Positions 45,405 through 53,803 of a DNA stretch of 64,000 bases are shown in pieces. The notes under the pieces are model-generated. The model made no database searches and was not told the DNA's origin. It was given only the letters and a program-made list of their open reading frames with translations. The DNA is taken from the NCBI RefSeq assembly GCF_014196795.1, contig NZ_JACIEJ010000012.1, forward strand, positions 1 to 64,000, given 5' to 3'. Position numbers and translations under genes: made by a program. The DNA is from Sagittula marina (lineage in GTDB: Bacteria > Pseudomonadota > Alphaproteobacteria > Rhodobacterales > Rhodobacteraceae). Within the stretch, counting starts at the first letter, position 1. Each line of letters starts with the position of its first letter.

Positions 45405-46196
45405 GTGCGGGCAGTCATTTCTACAATATTGATTTTCCTCGCGAATTTCGCGTCTGCACAAAGCCTGTTCACGATGGAAAGCACCGAAGGCGCCCGTCAG
45501 TGGGAGGCCGTCGGACGTCTGGAAATCGCCGGAGAAGCGTTTTGCACCGGCGCGCTTATTACCGAGCGGCTCGTTCTGACTGCCGCGCATTGCCTTTACG
45601 ATGCGCGCACTGGCCTGCGGGCCGACATCAGCGACATCCAATTTCTCGCCGGTTGGCGCAATGGACGTGCCGCCGCGTATCGCCGCACGCGTCGCGCCGT
45701 GGCGCACCCTGATTACGACTACGCAGAGACCTCCAGCACTGCGCGGGTACGCAACGACGTGGCCTTGCTCGAACTGCAACATCCGATCCGTAACACCACC
45801 ATAACGCCTTTCGACACCGGCCCGCTGCCAATGCCCGGGGCAGAGGTCGGCGTCGTCAGCTACGCTCACAACAGGTCAGAGGCCCCCACAATGCAGGATC
45901 TTTGCACTGTGATTGCGCATCAACAGGGGCTGCTGGTGCTGTCCTGCGATGTAGACTTTGGCGCGTCTGGCTCTCCGGTGTTCAGCTTCGGCGCGGATGG
46001 CGTCCCGCGCATCGTCTCCGTCGTTTCGGCCAAGGCCGCCGCGGATGGGCGAAAGGTTTCTCTGGCAGTCGATATGCTCGAACCGCTGACAGAGCTGAAG
46101 GCCGCGCTCGACACCGCACAAGATCCCGGTGCAGGGCTGGAAACCATGCCCGCAGGCAGCCGCCGCGACACCGGTGCCAAGTTTATAAAGCCCTGA
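45405..46196 (+). CDS. Secreted trypsin-like serine protease
   Basis: The 263-residue product has a signal peptide (cleavage near ASAQ, residue 18-19) and a chymotrypsin-fold protease domain. The triad is complete: His62 in TAAHC, Asp118 in RNDVALLEL and Ser188 in GASGSP. Cys47-Cys63 and Cys167-Cys181 could form disulfides. The start codon is GTG with AAAAGGGGG upstream. Relatives in Rhodobacteraceae are usually annotated as trypsin-like proteases. It stands alone, and its targets are unknown. Confidence 0.9.
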   Translation: MRAVISTILIFLANFASAQSLFTMESTEGARQWEAVGRLEIAGEAFCTGALITERLVLTAAHCLYDARTGLRADISDIQFLAGWRNGRAAAYRRTRRAVAHPDYDYAETSSTARVRNDVALLELQHPIRNTTITPFDTGPLPMPGAEVGVVSYAHNRSEAPTMQDLCTVIAHQQGLLVLSCDVDFGASGSPVFSFGADGVPRIVSVVSAKAAADGRKVSLAVDMLEPLTELKAALDTAQDPGAGLETMPAGSRRDTGAKFIKP

Positions 46197-46490
46197 GATA
46201 CCCAATCGCGTCGTATGAGCAGCGCATCCGTGGCGCAGGATGGGAAACACCCGGTCATATGTACAGCGGACCTTAAAGATATCGGCCCGTGTCGGATGGG
46301 TGTCTGCAGGCGGGTGGAATACTGCCCGTAGGGCATGCGGCCCTGACCGCGCAAATAGGGTCTTGAAACCCGAAAAACCGCTCCCAAATTAATCTCACCG
46401 GAATGCCTGAACAGGGTTCCGGCGCAGACCCCGGGCCTGTCCATCGCGGAAGGCCCAGCAAACTTAGGTATCGCTCAATTGGAGGATTCC
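46197..46490. other. Leader region of hsp20
   Basis: No gene. The promoter at 46362 gives a leader of roughly 95 bases with GC-rich self-complementary segments (for example CCGGAATGCCTGAACAGGGTTCCGG at about 46399-46423, in part). An RNA thermometer is possible, but I could not show pairing with the ribosome site. Confidence 0.35.
46362..46390 (+). promoter_or_regulatory. Sigma-32 heat-shock promoter of hsp20
   Basis: CTTGAA (46362-46367) and CCCAAATT (46383-46390) are separated by 15 bases, exactly as in the clpB promoter. The -10 box differs from CCCCATNT at two positions. Confidence 0.7.
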
Positions 46491-46961
46491 ATGAGACAAT
46501 ATGATTTTGCCCCCCTGTACCGTGCCACCGTTGGTTTTGATCAACTGGCCGAGATGATGGATCGCGTGCTGACCAGTGACGCACCTCAGCAGGGCTATCC
46601 CCCCTACAATATTGAAAAAACCGCAGATGATGCCTACCGCATCTCTATCGCTGTGGCCGGGTTCGCCGATCAAGACCTGTCCGTAGAGGTTAAGGAAGGC
46701 GCGCTTGTTGTTTCCGCTCGCAAGGCCGACGACACCGAAACCCGCGCCTACCTGCATCGCGGCATTGCCACCCGCGCGTTCGAGCGCCGCTTTCATCTGG
46801 CGGACCATGTGCGCGTGATCGGCGCAAGCCACGAGAATGGTATGCTGCATATCGACCTCGCACGCGAGATCCCTGAGGCGCTGAAACCGCGTCGGATCGA
46901 AATCGCAAAGCCGCAGGCGGCCATCGCAAAAGACGTGGTCGAGTCTGACAAGGTCAACTGA
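46491..46961 (+). CDS. Hsp20/IbpA-family small heat-shock protein
   Basis: The 156-residue product is an alpha-crystallin-domain holdase. Its N terminus (YDFAPLYRATVGFDQL) is typical of the IbpA class, and the crystallin domain spans about residues 38-130, with IAVAGFADQDLSVEV and the ATRAFERRFHLADHV segment. A C-terminal IxI-like motif is not clear, which could weaken oligomerisation. GGAGG lies seven bases before the ATG. A sigma-32 promoter precedes and an intrinsic terminator follows, so it is a single-gene heat-shock unit. Confidence 0.93.
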   Translation: MRQYDFAPLYRATVGFDQLAEMMDRVLTSDAPQQGYPPYNIEKTADDAYRISIAVAGFADQDLSVEVKEGALVVSARKADDTETRAYLHRGIATRAFERRFHLADHVRVIGASHENGMLHIDLAREIPEALKPRRIEIAKPQAAIAKDVVESDKVN

Positions 46962-46983
46962 ACAGTTTTACATAATGCACCAT

Positions 46984-47012
46984 GGCCCCGGAGATCTCTT
47001 CGGGGCCTTCTT
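46984..47012 (+). terminator. Intrinsic terminator of hsp20
   Basis: The stem GGCCCCG/CGGGGCC, with a GAGATCTC-containing loop, is followed by TTCTTGGTTTT. It lies 22 bases after the hsp20 stop. Confidence 0.7.
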
Positions 47013-47029
47013 GGTTTTCGATCATGCGG

Positions 47030-47620
47030 TTCTGGACCGCTCTTGCGCAGTTTCTGTCGCAGCACCACGGCCACCGCCTTGGGCCCCCCTCCACATGGCG
47101 AAGCGCGTCAACCACCTCGTTCAGTGGATACCCCCTGTCGATCACCGGGCGCAATGTGCCCTCGGCCCACATTTCGGTCAGCACGGCCAGATTCTCTGGG
47201 CTGTCGCCAGAAACCGTCCGAACCAGACGCGGCCCTCCAAACAGCTTTTCCGCACCAGGTGCGACAGATCTTTGCCCTTGAAATTCAGTGGGCTAAACAC
47301 GCCGTCCGGTTTCAGGCTGGCCCGGATATGCCGCCAGTCGGTTGCTCCTATGCAACCCAGCAGAACGTCATGCCCGCGCTCTGCCTCAATGCGGCCCCGC
47401 TGGTACTCCAGCACCCGATCCGCGCCCAGTGCCGTCAGAAATGGCCCATGGACGGGCCCTGCTACCGCTGTCACCCGTGCGCCGAAAGCCCGCGCGATCT
47501 GCACCGCATAAGCACCAATTCCGGCGGAGGCTCCGAGGATCAGCACACATTGTCCCGGCTGCACCTGCGCCATGGCACGCATGATCAGGTTCGAGGACAA
47601 CGCCATCGCACTCAGGGAAA
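47030..47620 (-). pseudogene. Broken quinone-oxidoreductase/zinc-less alcohol dehydrogenase remnant
   Basis: The minus strand encodes the C-terminal two thirds of a medium-chain reductase of the quinone oxidoreductase type. The nucleotide-binding segment is recognisable (AQVQPGQCVLILGASAGIGAYAVQIARAFGA in pieces), and so is the tail LTEMWAEGTLRPVIDRGYPLNEVVDALRHVEGGP. The catalytic N domain is missing. The frame shifts twice: once near 47195, before AVLTEMW, and once in a run of six G near 47090, where one extra G would restore GPKAVAVVL. Its missing 5' end meets a LysR fragment in the opposite orientation. Confidence 0.8.
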
Positions 47621-47624
47621 AGGA

Positions 47625-47926
47625 CATTTCTATCCAGCCTGAGAACTTCGGTATCCGGGCCGGCTCGCACGCTGCGCATCTGGAACTTGCAAGGCAAGGG
47701 TTGAGCCTCGGGGTCTGTCCGGTGCCTTTGGGCGACAGCGATCCGGCCAAGCAAGCGCGTTCTGCCAGAGATCAAATTCGACTATCCGCTCTGACTGATC
47801 GCACACCGCGAGCTGCGCACGTCGCCTCGCGTGCGCCTCGTTTGGGAGCTATTGGACGAAATGCCTCAGACGCTTTCGCATGGCGAGCCGCTACGGGCCA
47901 CGGTTTCGCCCCCGGAACACCCATGA
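47625..47926 (+). pseudogene. LysR-family regulator C-terminal remnant
   Basis: The plus strand encodes the end of a LysR substrate-binding domain: HLELARQGLSLGVCPVPLGDSDPA, a frameshift near 47750, then VLPEIKFDYPL, an in-frame TGA at 47792-47794 where Trp is expected, then HRELRTSPRVRLVWELLDEMPQTL and a stop at 47926. The DNA-binding half and promoter are gone. The 5' edge is only approximate (47575-47650). It overlaps the convergent hypothetical gene at 47891. Confidence 0.75.
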
Positions 47927-48442
47927 CAAGGCAGGCCGCGCAAGCAAATCCTCCCTTGACAACGGCAGTCCGCATTCCACCAACCACAGAGTCGCTGACA
48001 GCCGATCCGCCATGCGAAACGCCTGCATAAACCCAGCCAAGGCCAGCCCACTGGAAAGCCAGGCGCCCAGCGGCATGGAATGCGCAAAACACGCGGCACA
48101 GCCGGAAAGCAGCACGACAGACCAGACCTGAGCCTCTGCCCGCATCTTCGTCGCCATCTGGACCGGGCAAGTCACGGCGTCCCCGCGCGGCCGACCCAGG
48201 AGCGCCATCTCAATGATTTGCTGGCGACGCTGCGCGTTGATGTAGCTTTGCGGAAGATCATCCCGCACCAGAAGATCATTGGCGATGTTGTCATCAAGCC
48301 AGCAAATCCGGAGCAAGATCAAGAATCCCAACGCGCCTGACACCGCAGGCGCGAGGTGCAAGACACCCAAGGCCCCTGCGGCAATCGCAAGACCACCGCA
48401 CAGCACACATAAGACGAAAGATAGATCCTGATCCTCTGGCAT
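47891..48442 (-). CDS. Hypothetical membrane protein
   Basis: The 183-residue product has hydrophobic segments at about residues 8-27 and 31-46, then a polar helical block with YINAQRRQQII, then segments near residues 108-122 and 125-142. The C terminus is Arg-rich. I do not recognise a family. The ATG has CAGAGG-like sequence at a poor distance. Its 3' end runs into the LysR remnant. It may be an old, intact accessory gene. Confidence 0.5.
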   Translation of the reverse strand: MPEDQDLSFVLCVLCGGLAIAAGALGVLHLAPAVSGALGFLILLRICWLDDNIANDLLVRDDLPQSYINAQRRQQIIEMALLGRPRGDAVTCPVQMATKMRAEAQVWSVVLLSGCAACFAHSMPLGAWLSSGLALAGFMQAFRMADRLSATLWLVECGLPLSREDLLARPALSWVFRGRNRGP

Positions 48443-48567
48443 ATGCGGACACTCTTTTTGCTCACCACGCAGTTTGACAGCAAAAATATAAAACCGTGTT
48501 ACCCGGCGACAGGATCAAAGCGCCGACGGGCAAAGCCGCTTTGACACAGGTCTCGACCCCCGATGGA

Positions 48568-49632
48568 TCAGGCCGCTTCGTGCAGCAGGATGGCCGCCTC
48601 GGAACTGGACAGGTTGCGACGCGCATATGAGCCATAGGTATGCGGATTGTCCGCCACCTGGGGCAGCCGCAGCAAAAGACGGGCACGGTCGCCTTCGGAG
48701 ATCGTCGACAAGGCCGTGTTGGCCGGATGAAAGCTCTCAGTCTCTACCCCATTGGCGAACAGCACTTCGTGACGAGCGAGCATGAGATGGATATAGGTCA
48801 CCTCCTTCACATGCGTGTCGAGGCGCACTGACCCCCCGTTCACCAAATCACGCGCAGCCACCAGCACCTCCGGGGTATTGAAAAGCGCGCGGGCGACGAC
48901 GCCCTTGACCACAATGCGGTGCTCTGGCGAGACGAGAATTTCCTCGTCCGGTTCCCCAATACCAAAAGCGCCCGGACGAATCCGGATCGGACGCAGCCGC
49001 GGCATGGCAAACAGCCTTGCACCCGTCATCCGTCGCGAACCAATCCACTGGATCGGTTGCGCGCCGCTGTCCTTGGTCTGGACCATGTCGCCTTCGCGCA
49101 GATCTTCGATGAATTTCGCGCCGTAGGGTGTCAGAATGCGCGTCCCCGGCGTGAAACAGATGACTCCGCTGGCCTGCTCGCCAGAGGCATGTGTTCCCAG
49201 AGGGTCAAGGGTATGATGCACGATCCACAGATCGCGGCCGGACGGCGGGATCTCGTCAAGGAACATCAAAAGTGGTCGCCCGCCGCGTTCCACATCAATC
49301 AATGTCACCGTGTAGCTGGTCGACCCATCCGTTACGACGAAATTGGAATCCGACAAAGGATGGTGAACCTCGATGTCGTCGTGACGGTCCTTGGTTGTGA
49401 CTGCAGCGCCCACCAAGCGACGCACCATGCGGGCCGCTCGCTTACGCAAATCTGCTTCGCCATCGGCCTGATCAAGCCGCAAAATCGAGCTTGGGCCATC
49501 GACCCGAACCGGTTCTCCTTGCCAGGACCATGCGGCCCCAACAGTCAATGCAGACGGGGATGCGGCCTGAACACCGTCTATTTCCGTCTGTGACCAAGAG
49601 ATGACGAACGTGCCTCGATAGCCCGTTCCCAT
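48568..49632 (-). CDS. Hint-domain protein
   Basis: The 354-residue product carries a Hint (hedgehog/intein) module starting at Cys159 in CFTPGTRILTPYG and including GDMVQTKDSGAQPIQWIGSR and a VSPEHRIVV block with the expected His. The first 158 residues are a beta-rich domain of unknown type. Rhodobacteraceae carry many such stand-alone Hint proteins, thought to be secreted and possibly self-processing. No residue after the Hint region looks like an intact C-extein. It is flanked by unrelated genes. Confidence 0.88.
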   Translation of the reverse strand: MGTGYRGTFVISWSQTEIDGVQAASPSALTVGAAWSWQGEPVRVDGPSSILRLDQADGEADLRKRAARMVRRLVGAAVTTKDRHDDIEVHHPLSDSNFVVTDGSTSYTVTLIDVERGGRPLLMFLDEIPPSGRDLWIVHHTLDPLGTHASGEQASGVICFTPGTRILTPYGAKFIEDLREGDMVQTKDSGAQPIQWIGSRRMTGARLFAMPRLRPIRIRPGAFGIGEPDEEILVSPEHRIVVKGVVARALFNTPEVLVAARDLVNGGSVRLDTHVKEVTYIHLMLARHEVLFANGVETESFHPANTALSTISEGDRARLLLRLPQVADNPHTYGSYARRNLSSSEAAILLHEAA

Positions 49633-49802
49633 GCCTGTATTATCCTGCCTGTTACTGCCGTTACTTATTATTTCGTTACTTGCTAACCAGTTACCTTTTG
49701 GCTGAAAACCTCCTCGAAACTGTAGAAAACGGAGGGTACTGGCTTACGGCTGAAACGTGTTCCCATCCAGCGTAGCCATATGTTCTTTGCACGTGCCTTC
49801 GA

Positions 49803-50867
49803 TCAGAACTTGAAGTCCAGCCGCACCGAGCCGACTGTCTGGCCGGTATCTTGCGCCTCGAATTCCTTGGAAAGATAGGTCAGCCCGTAAAAGGCTGCGC
49901 TGCGTTCGCCCTGCCAGTGGACACCGGCCCGCATCCGATTGCGCGAGCCGCTCAGCTCATAGCCCCGATCCTCCGGAAGATACGCTGAGCTGTCCACATA
50001 GGCCATGTCACCGCCCACAACATAGGAGAAGCCCGTCAGCGGGGCAGATATGGACCGGTAACGCTGACCTGTGACCGCGTCGCGGATGAGCAATTCGCCC
50101 CGCCCCACTGTCCCGATGGTCAGATCCGCACCGACCCGCACCATGGTTTCGACACCGGCGCGCGCCTCGGCGAAGGGCCGCAGCACAGCCTGACCGCCGA
50201 CGCTGATGGAATTCGCAGCCTCCAGAACCAATGTCGGATGAAAATCGTTCTCAATCTGGTCCGACAGCACGGAGATCGACGCCGGATCTTGTCCCAAAAC
50301 ATCATGGATCGCCGTCTGAAGGGACCCCAACCCGGTCTGGGGCCCTGTAATCACCAGGTCGCCGCCCATGCTCAACTCGACCGGGCCGCGCATGAAGTGC
50401 GTGTGCACGCCAAAGGTAACCGCGCCACCCCAAGGGCGGTCGCCCTGTTCGGGGTTGCGCATATTCTGAGGCGCCATCACCTGCGCCGCCAAGCGATATT
50501 CGATGATGTCGAAGGGTTTCTCGGGCAGGACACCTGTCCAGCCGCTCCGCCCCACCACACGCGACGTCGAGACGGAGCCTGTCTGCCATCGATCCTTGCC
50601 ATCACCCAGCAGGTCGTTGCTGGTCAGCCGACCATGGCCCAAAATCTCGCGACCAAGAAACCCTCGTTTTTCATAGCTAACAGTATCATAGGAAGATTGT
50701 GCATAGCCGTCGGCGGTGTCCTCGGGACCCGCGTAATCCGCGCCGTAGGCCGCCGTCTCACTGGCATACCCCGCATCGGAATATGTCGTGGTCTCAATCT
50801 CTTGGGCCTGCGCATTGGGGGCGAGCGCAGTCGCGACGCAAAACGCCACGGCATAACGACGGATCAT
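49803..50867 (-). CDS. LpxR-like outer-membrane beta-barrel (DUF2219)
   Basis: The 354-residue product has a signal peptide (cleavage after AQA near residue 22). The mature part shows the lipid A deacylase LpxR pattern: SNDLLGDGKDRWQTGS, with the Asn-Asp pair expected at the active site, then EYRLAAQVMAPQNMRNPEQGDRPWGG and a terminal aromatic strand VRLDFKF suitable for barrel insertion. It may remove acyl chains from lipid A or be a degenerate relative. I chose ATG 50867 because the signal peptide starts there. Confidence 0.8.
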   Translation of the reverse strand: MIRRYAVAFCVATALAPNAQAQEIETTTYSDAGYASETAAYGADYAGPEDTADGYAQSSYDTVSYEKRGFLGREILGHGRLTSNDLLGDGKDRWQTGSVSTSRVVGRSGWTGVLPEKPFDIIEYRLAAQVMAPQNMRNPEQGDRPWGGAVTFGVHTHFMRGPVELSMGGDLVITGPQTGLGSLQTAIHDVLGQDPASISVLSDQIENDFHPTLVLEAANSISVGGQAVLRPFAEARAGVETMVRVGADLTIGTVGRGELLIRDAVTGQRYRSISAPLTGFSYVVGGDMAYVDSSAYLPEDRGYELSGSRNRMRAGVHWQGERSAAFYGLTYLSKEFEAQDTGQTVGSVRLDFKF

Positions 50868-50900
50868 AGCAGTCCTCGGCCTTCGTGCCCCCCCGGGCAA

Positions 50901-51227
50901 TCGATCCGTAGCACGGAAAACCGCGTCTCACAAAGTGTCTCAATGGCATTTTCGCAACGATGTTGCGGCTTTGCCCCGTTTCTCTGCTCGCTCTCGCCTC
51001 CTCGCGTCACCGAGAGGTCGAAACCGCTGGGACCGCCGCGCTTTGCGATCTGGCGTTTAGCGTTTCTGTCTAGCTATATCTGTGCGTTTTTCCAAAGACA
51101 GGAAAAGCTCAACATCCCGTACGGACACCTGCATCCACGACCCTGATCTTGTAAACGCTTAGCATCCTCGAAAAGTCGTACCTGAGCATCAACTGATTTT
51201 TTCTCAACTACAGCGAATACGGACCAA
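50901..51227. other. Gene-free stretch
   Basis: About 330 bases between two same-strand genes. Only short, unconvincing frames occur, and composition shifts toward AT after 51060. I see no clear promoter or terminator. Confidence 0.35.
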
Positions 51228-52007
51228 TCACGTCGCCTCGATAAACGACACGTCGCCCGGCCGCACATAAGCGCAAGTCAGCCGCCCGGTGGCGTAGGCT
51301 CCAGTGTCCGTGGAGATACGACCGTTTTCAGCTTTGGGTTCGCGGACAATGGTGTGTCCGTGCACGATCCAAGTTCCGTCAGGGCGCGGAATTTTGGTGA
51401 AATCACTCGTTCCCCACAGCAACAGTTCATCAGATTGGAGGTTCATCGGCACCAAAGGATCAGCGCCGGCGTGCACAACTGCGACATTGCCGGATTGCCA
51501 TTTCACCGGCAAAGCGCGCACCCAGTCCACCATGTCTTGTCCCATTGCCTCTACCAGTCGATCACGCAGCGCAATCAGGCTGGTGCCCGGACTGCGAGAG
51601 ACCCTGTAGCTCGACAAGGTTTGCAAGCCACCGTTTCGCAACCAGCGGTCACCGCTTCTGTCGGGATCATCGATGAAATCCAGCATCATGGCTTCGTGAT
51701 TTCCCTTCAATGAAAGGACAAGATCACCAAACTCACCATTCAAGCGGCGCAGCATGTTCAAGACGGCCGCGGAGTCATCTCCTCGATCGACCAAGTCCCC
51801 GACGCAAATTACCTGAGGGACGTCTTCCAATTTTTCGATTTTAACAAGCAGATCGCCAAGCTGCCTGATGCACCCATGCACATCACCTATGGCGAAAAAC
51901 GGGGCATCGGGCTCGATCTGGGCCGTAAAGGGAATCGAAGCCTCGGCTTTTCGCGAGGTGCCGGTTGGGTGCCCTTTGCGGCCCAGGATCTTGTTCAATA
52001 ACTTCAT
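51228..52007 (-). CDS. PPP-family metallophosphoesterase (serine/threonine phosphatase type)
   Basis: The 259-residue product has the three PPP signatures: GDVHG at residues 41-45, GDLVDRGD at residues 70-77 and GNHE at residues 102-105, with a later HGHTI. It should be a two-metal phosphatase related to bacterial PrpA or ApaH-type enzymes. It follows the polysaccharide export gene in the same direction, 80 bases on, and might act on tyrosine- or serine-phosphorylated proteins or on small nucleotides. Confidence 0.9.
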   Translation of the reverse strand: MKLLNKILGRKGHPTGTSRKAEASIPFTAQIEPDAPFFAIGDVHGCIRQLGDLLVKIEKLEDVPQVICVGDLVDRGDDSAAVLNMLRRLNGEFGDLVLSLKGNHEAMMLDFIDDPDRSGDRWLRNGGLQTLSSYRVSRSPGTSLIALRDRLVEAMGQDMVDWVRALPVKWQSGNVAVVHAGADPLVPMNLQSDELLLWGTSDFTKIPRPDGTWIVHGHTIVREPKAENGRISTDTGAYATGRLTCAYVRPGDVSFIEAT

Positions 52008-52087
52008 GTGTTTTTATATGAGGCGTCTGGCATGGCTCGCAAGGTTCAGAACTGCGCGAATACCAAAGAATCCGCGCAGTCTTTAAA

Positions 52088-53497
52088 TCAACCCGCCGCG
52101 GCGCTTCGCGCAGCACTCAGGACCGATGGCAGGAACTGCTGCAACGTCCGGTTCCATTTTGTGATCGGCTGTTCTTCGACGAAGATGACATCGCTCGGAC
52201 GCATCTCGAACTTTGTCGCCAAGACAAGCTTCGCCGCGTTTTCAGCATTCAAGTGATAGGCCGTGATGCCTTCGCCCTTTGATGTTGTCTCCGCCCGCAA
52301 GACGTAAATCTGCGATGGGTCACCCGTGGTGGTGTCAAAGCCTCCCTCGGCATAAAGCACATCCGCGAGCGTGGCACGACGACCATAGGGCAGCGCAAAT
52401 CGGCTTTGATCGTTCACTTCGCCGGTAAGATAGACGAATTCCTGCGTTTCCTCGCCCAGCGCGCGGCGCCGTTCGAAGTTGCTACGCTGTTCCTCCAAGG
52501 CGGAGCGGCGCAAGCCGACCTCGGCCTGAAGGATTTCCATTGACGAGATGCGCGTGCTGGTGCGCAGCGAAATCACATCAATCTTGGCTTGGTAGAAGGC
52601 CAGAGCACGATCCAGGTCGTAAGTTGTGTCAACAAACACCGCATCGCCCGCCTTGAGGATCTTATCCTTCAGGCCGGGGTTCTCGACATAGGTGTCGAGC
52701 GGGATCTGGTACAATGTGCCATCTCGGTACACTCGGATCGAAGCGAACTGTCGATCACGAACGTCAAAGCCACCGGCAGCGATCAACGCCTCGCCAAGGG
52801 TCAAATCACTTGGGGTGATCGGCACGATAACCGAATTTTTCACGGCACCGCCCACGGCGACCCTCTGTGAGTTGAACTCGCTGATTTCCAAGCTGAAAGT
52901 CGGATCAATACCGGCGTCGACCAACGCGTTGAACAGACGGTTCTCGGCGACGTCCTGCGTCAGACCAGCCACCTGGATCGGTCCGATTGCCGGAATTGCA
53001 ATCGTGCCGTCGCCACGGACGCTGTAGCCTTGGCGGCTGTTTTCCGCAGCCAGAAGTCCGGTAAGTTGTTCGACTGAACTGGCGTTCGACTTGGTTGCAA
53101 GCAAAAGCTGATCACCAACACCGATGCGATAAGGCTCCGGGGTCACGTCCGGGAGAGGACGGTACTGCATCGCCTGCTGGCTTTCATCCGGCAAATAGGG
53201 CGTTTCCGGCAAGGCGCCCACACCACGACCAGCACCTGTGCCGGCTGCAGAAAAGAAAACCGAAGGCAGGCTTTGCGAAGCGTAGGGTGACGCATTGGCC
53301 ACGGAAACCGTCTGCGGCGACATGCTGACCACGACGACCGGCTGCCCGTCGGCCTGATTGCGCACGCTGGGAGATTTATAAGTGACGCCGCACGAGGCCA
53401 GCGACAAGGCAAAAACACCCGCGAGCAGGCTGCGACCCAGAAAGGAGCCACCTCGCGTACTTCCGATCAAAGACGTGCCACCCATTCGTCCATCCAT
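52088..53497 (-). CDS. Wza-type polysaccharide export lipoprotein
   Basis: The 469-residue product has a lipobox (LASC, Cys near residue 37) after a hydrophobic stretch. The Poly_export domain follows (YRIGVGDQLLLATK, GYSVRGDGTIAIPAIGPIQVAGLT in pieces), then two SLBB-like repeats (VGGAVKNSVIVPITPSDLTLGEALIAAGGF in pieces and YLTGEVNDQSRFALPYGRRATLADVLYAEGGF in pieces). It should form the outer-membrane channel for capsule or exopolysaccharide. No synthesis genes are in the window. Confidence 0.92.
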   Translation of the reverse strand: MDGRMGGTSLIGSTRGGSFLGRSLLAGVFALSLASCGVTYKSPSVRNQADGQPVVVVSMSPQTVSVANASPYASQSLPSVFFSAAGTGAGRGVGALPETPYLPDESQQAMQYRPLPDVTPEPYRIGVGDQLLLATKSNASSVEQLTGLLAAENSRQGYSVRGDGTIAIPAIGPIQVAGLTQDVAENRLFNALVDAGIDPTFSLEISEFNSQRVAVGGAVKNSVIVPITPSDLTLGEALIAAGGFDVRDRQFASIRVYRDGTLYQIPLDTYVENPGLKDKILKAGDAVFVDTTYDLDRALAFYQAKIDVISLRTSTRISSMEILQAEVGLRRSALEEQRSNFERRRALGEETQEFVYLTGEVNDQSRFALPYGRRATLADVLYAEGGFDTTTGDPSQIYVLRAETTSKGEGITAYHLNAENAAKLVLATKFEMRPSDVIFVEEQPITKWNRTLQQFLPSVLSAARSAAAG

Positions 53498-53803
53498 TCC
53501 AAGTTAAATAAGTTGCCTGCTTCTCACAGGTGTATTTCAATCGCCACCGCATTAAACCACCGTTGCACGATGTGATACCGGCAAAACGTGCGGTCCGCGA
53601 CTTATTTGGGCTTTTGAACCAGCCGCAACGCCGATGACCGGGTCATATCTGCAACAAGACCGTGCTTTTCTTCCGCACTCCGGCACGACGTCAAGAAGAT
53701 GCGCTTCGAGTTTTGAATGCGTCAATGTATACCGCCGCATACTGTAGACCTTTGCGCAGCATTACCCTAAATAGAGCGCAAAGCACTCAAACAGGGGAAT
53801 CCC
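53498..53803. other. Divergent regulatory gap between polysaccharide exporter and icd
   Basis: About 305 bases without a gene, expected to hold promoters for both divergent genes. No operator or riboswitch is recognisable. Confidence 0.4.
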
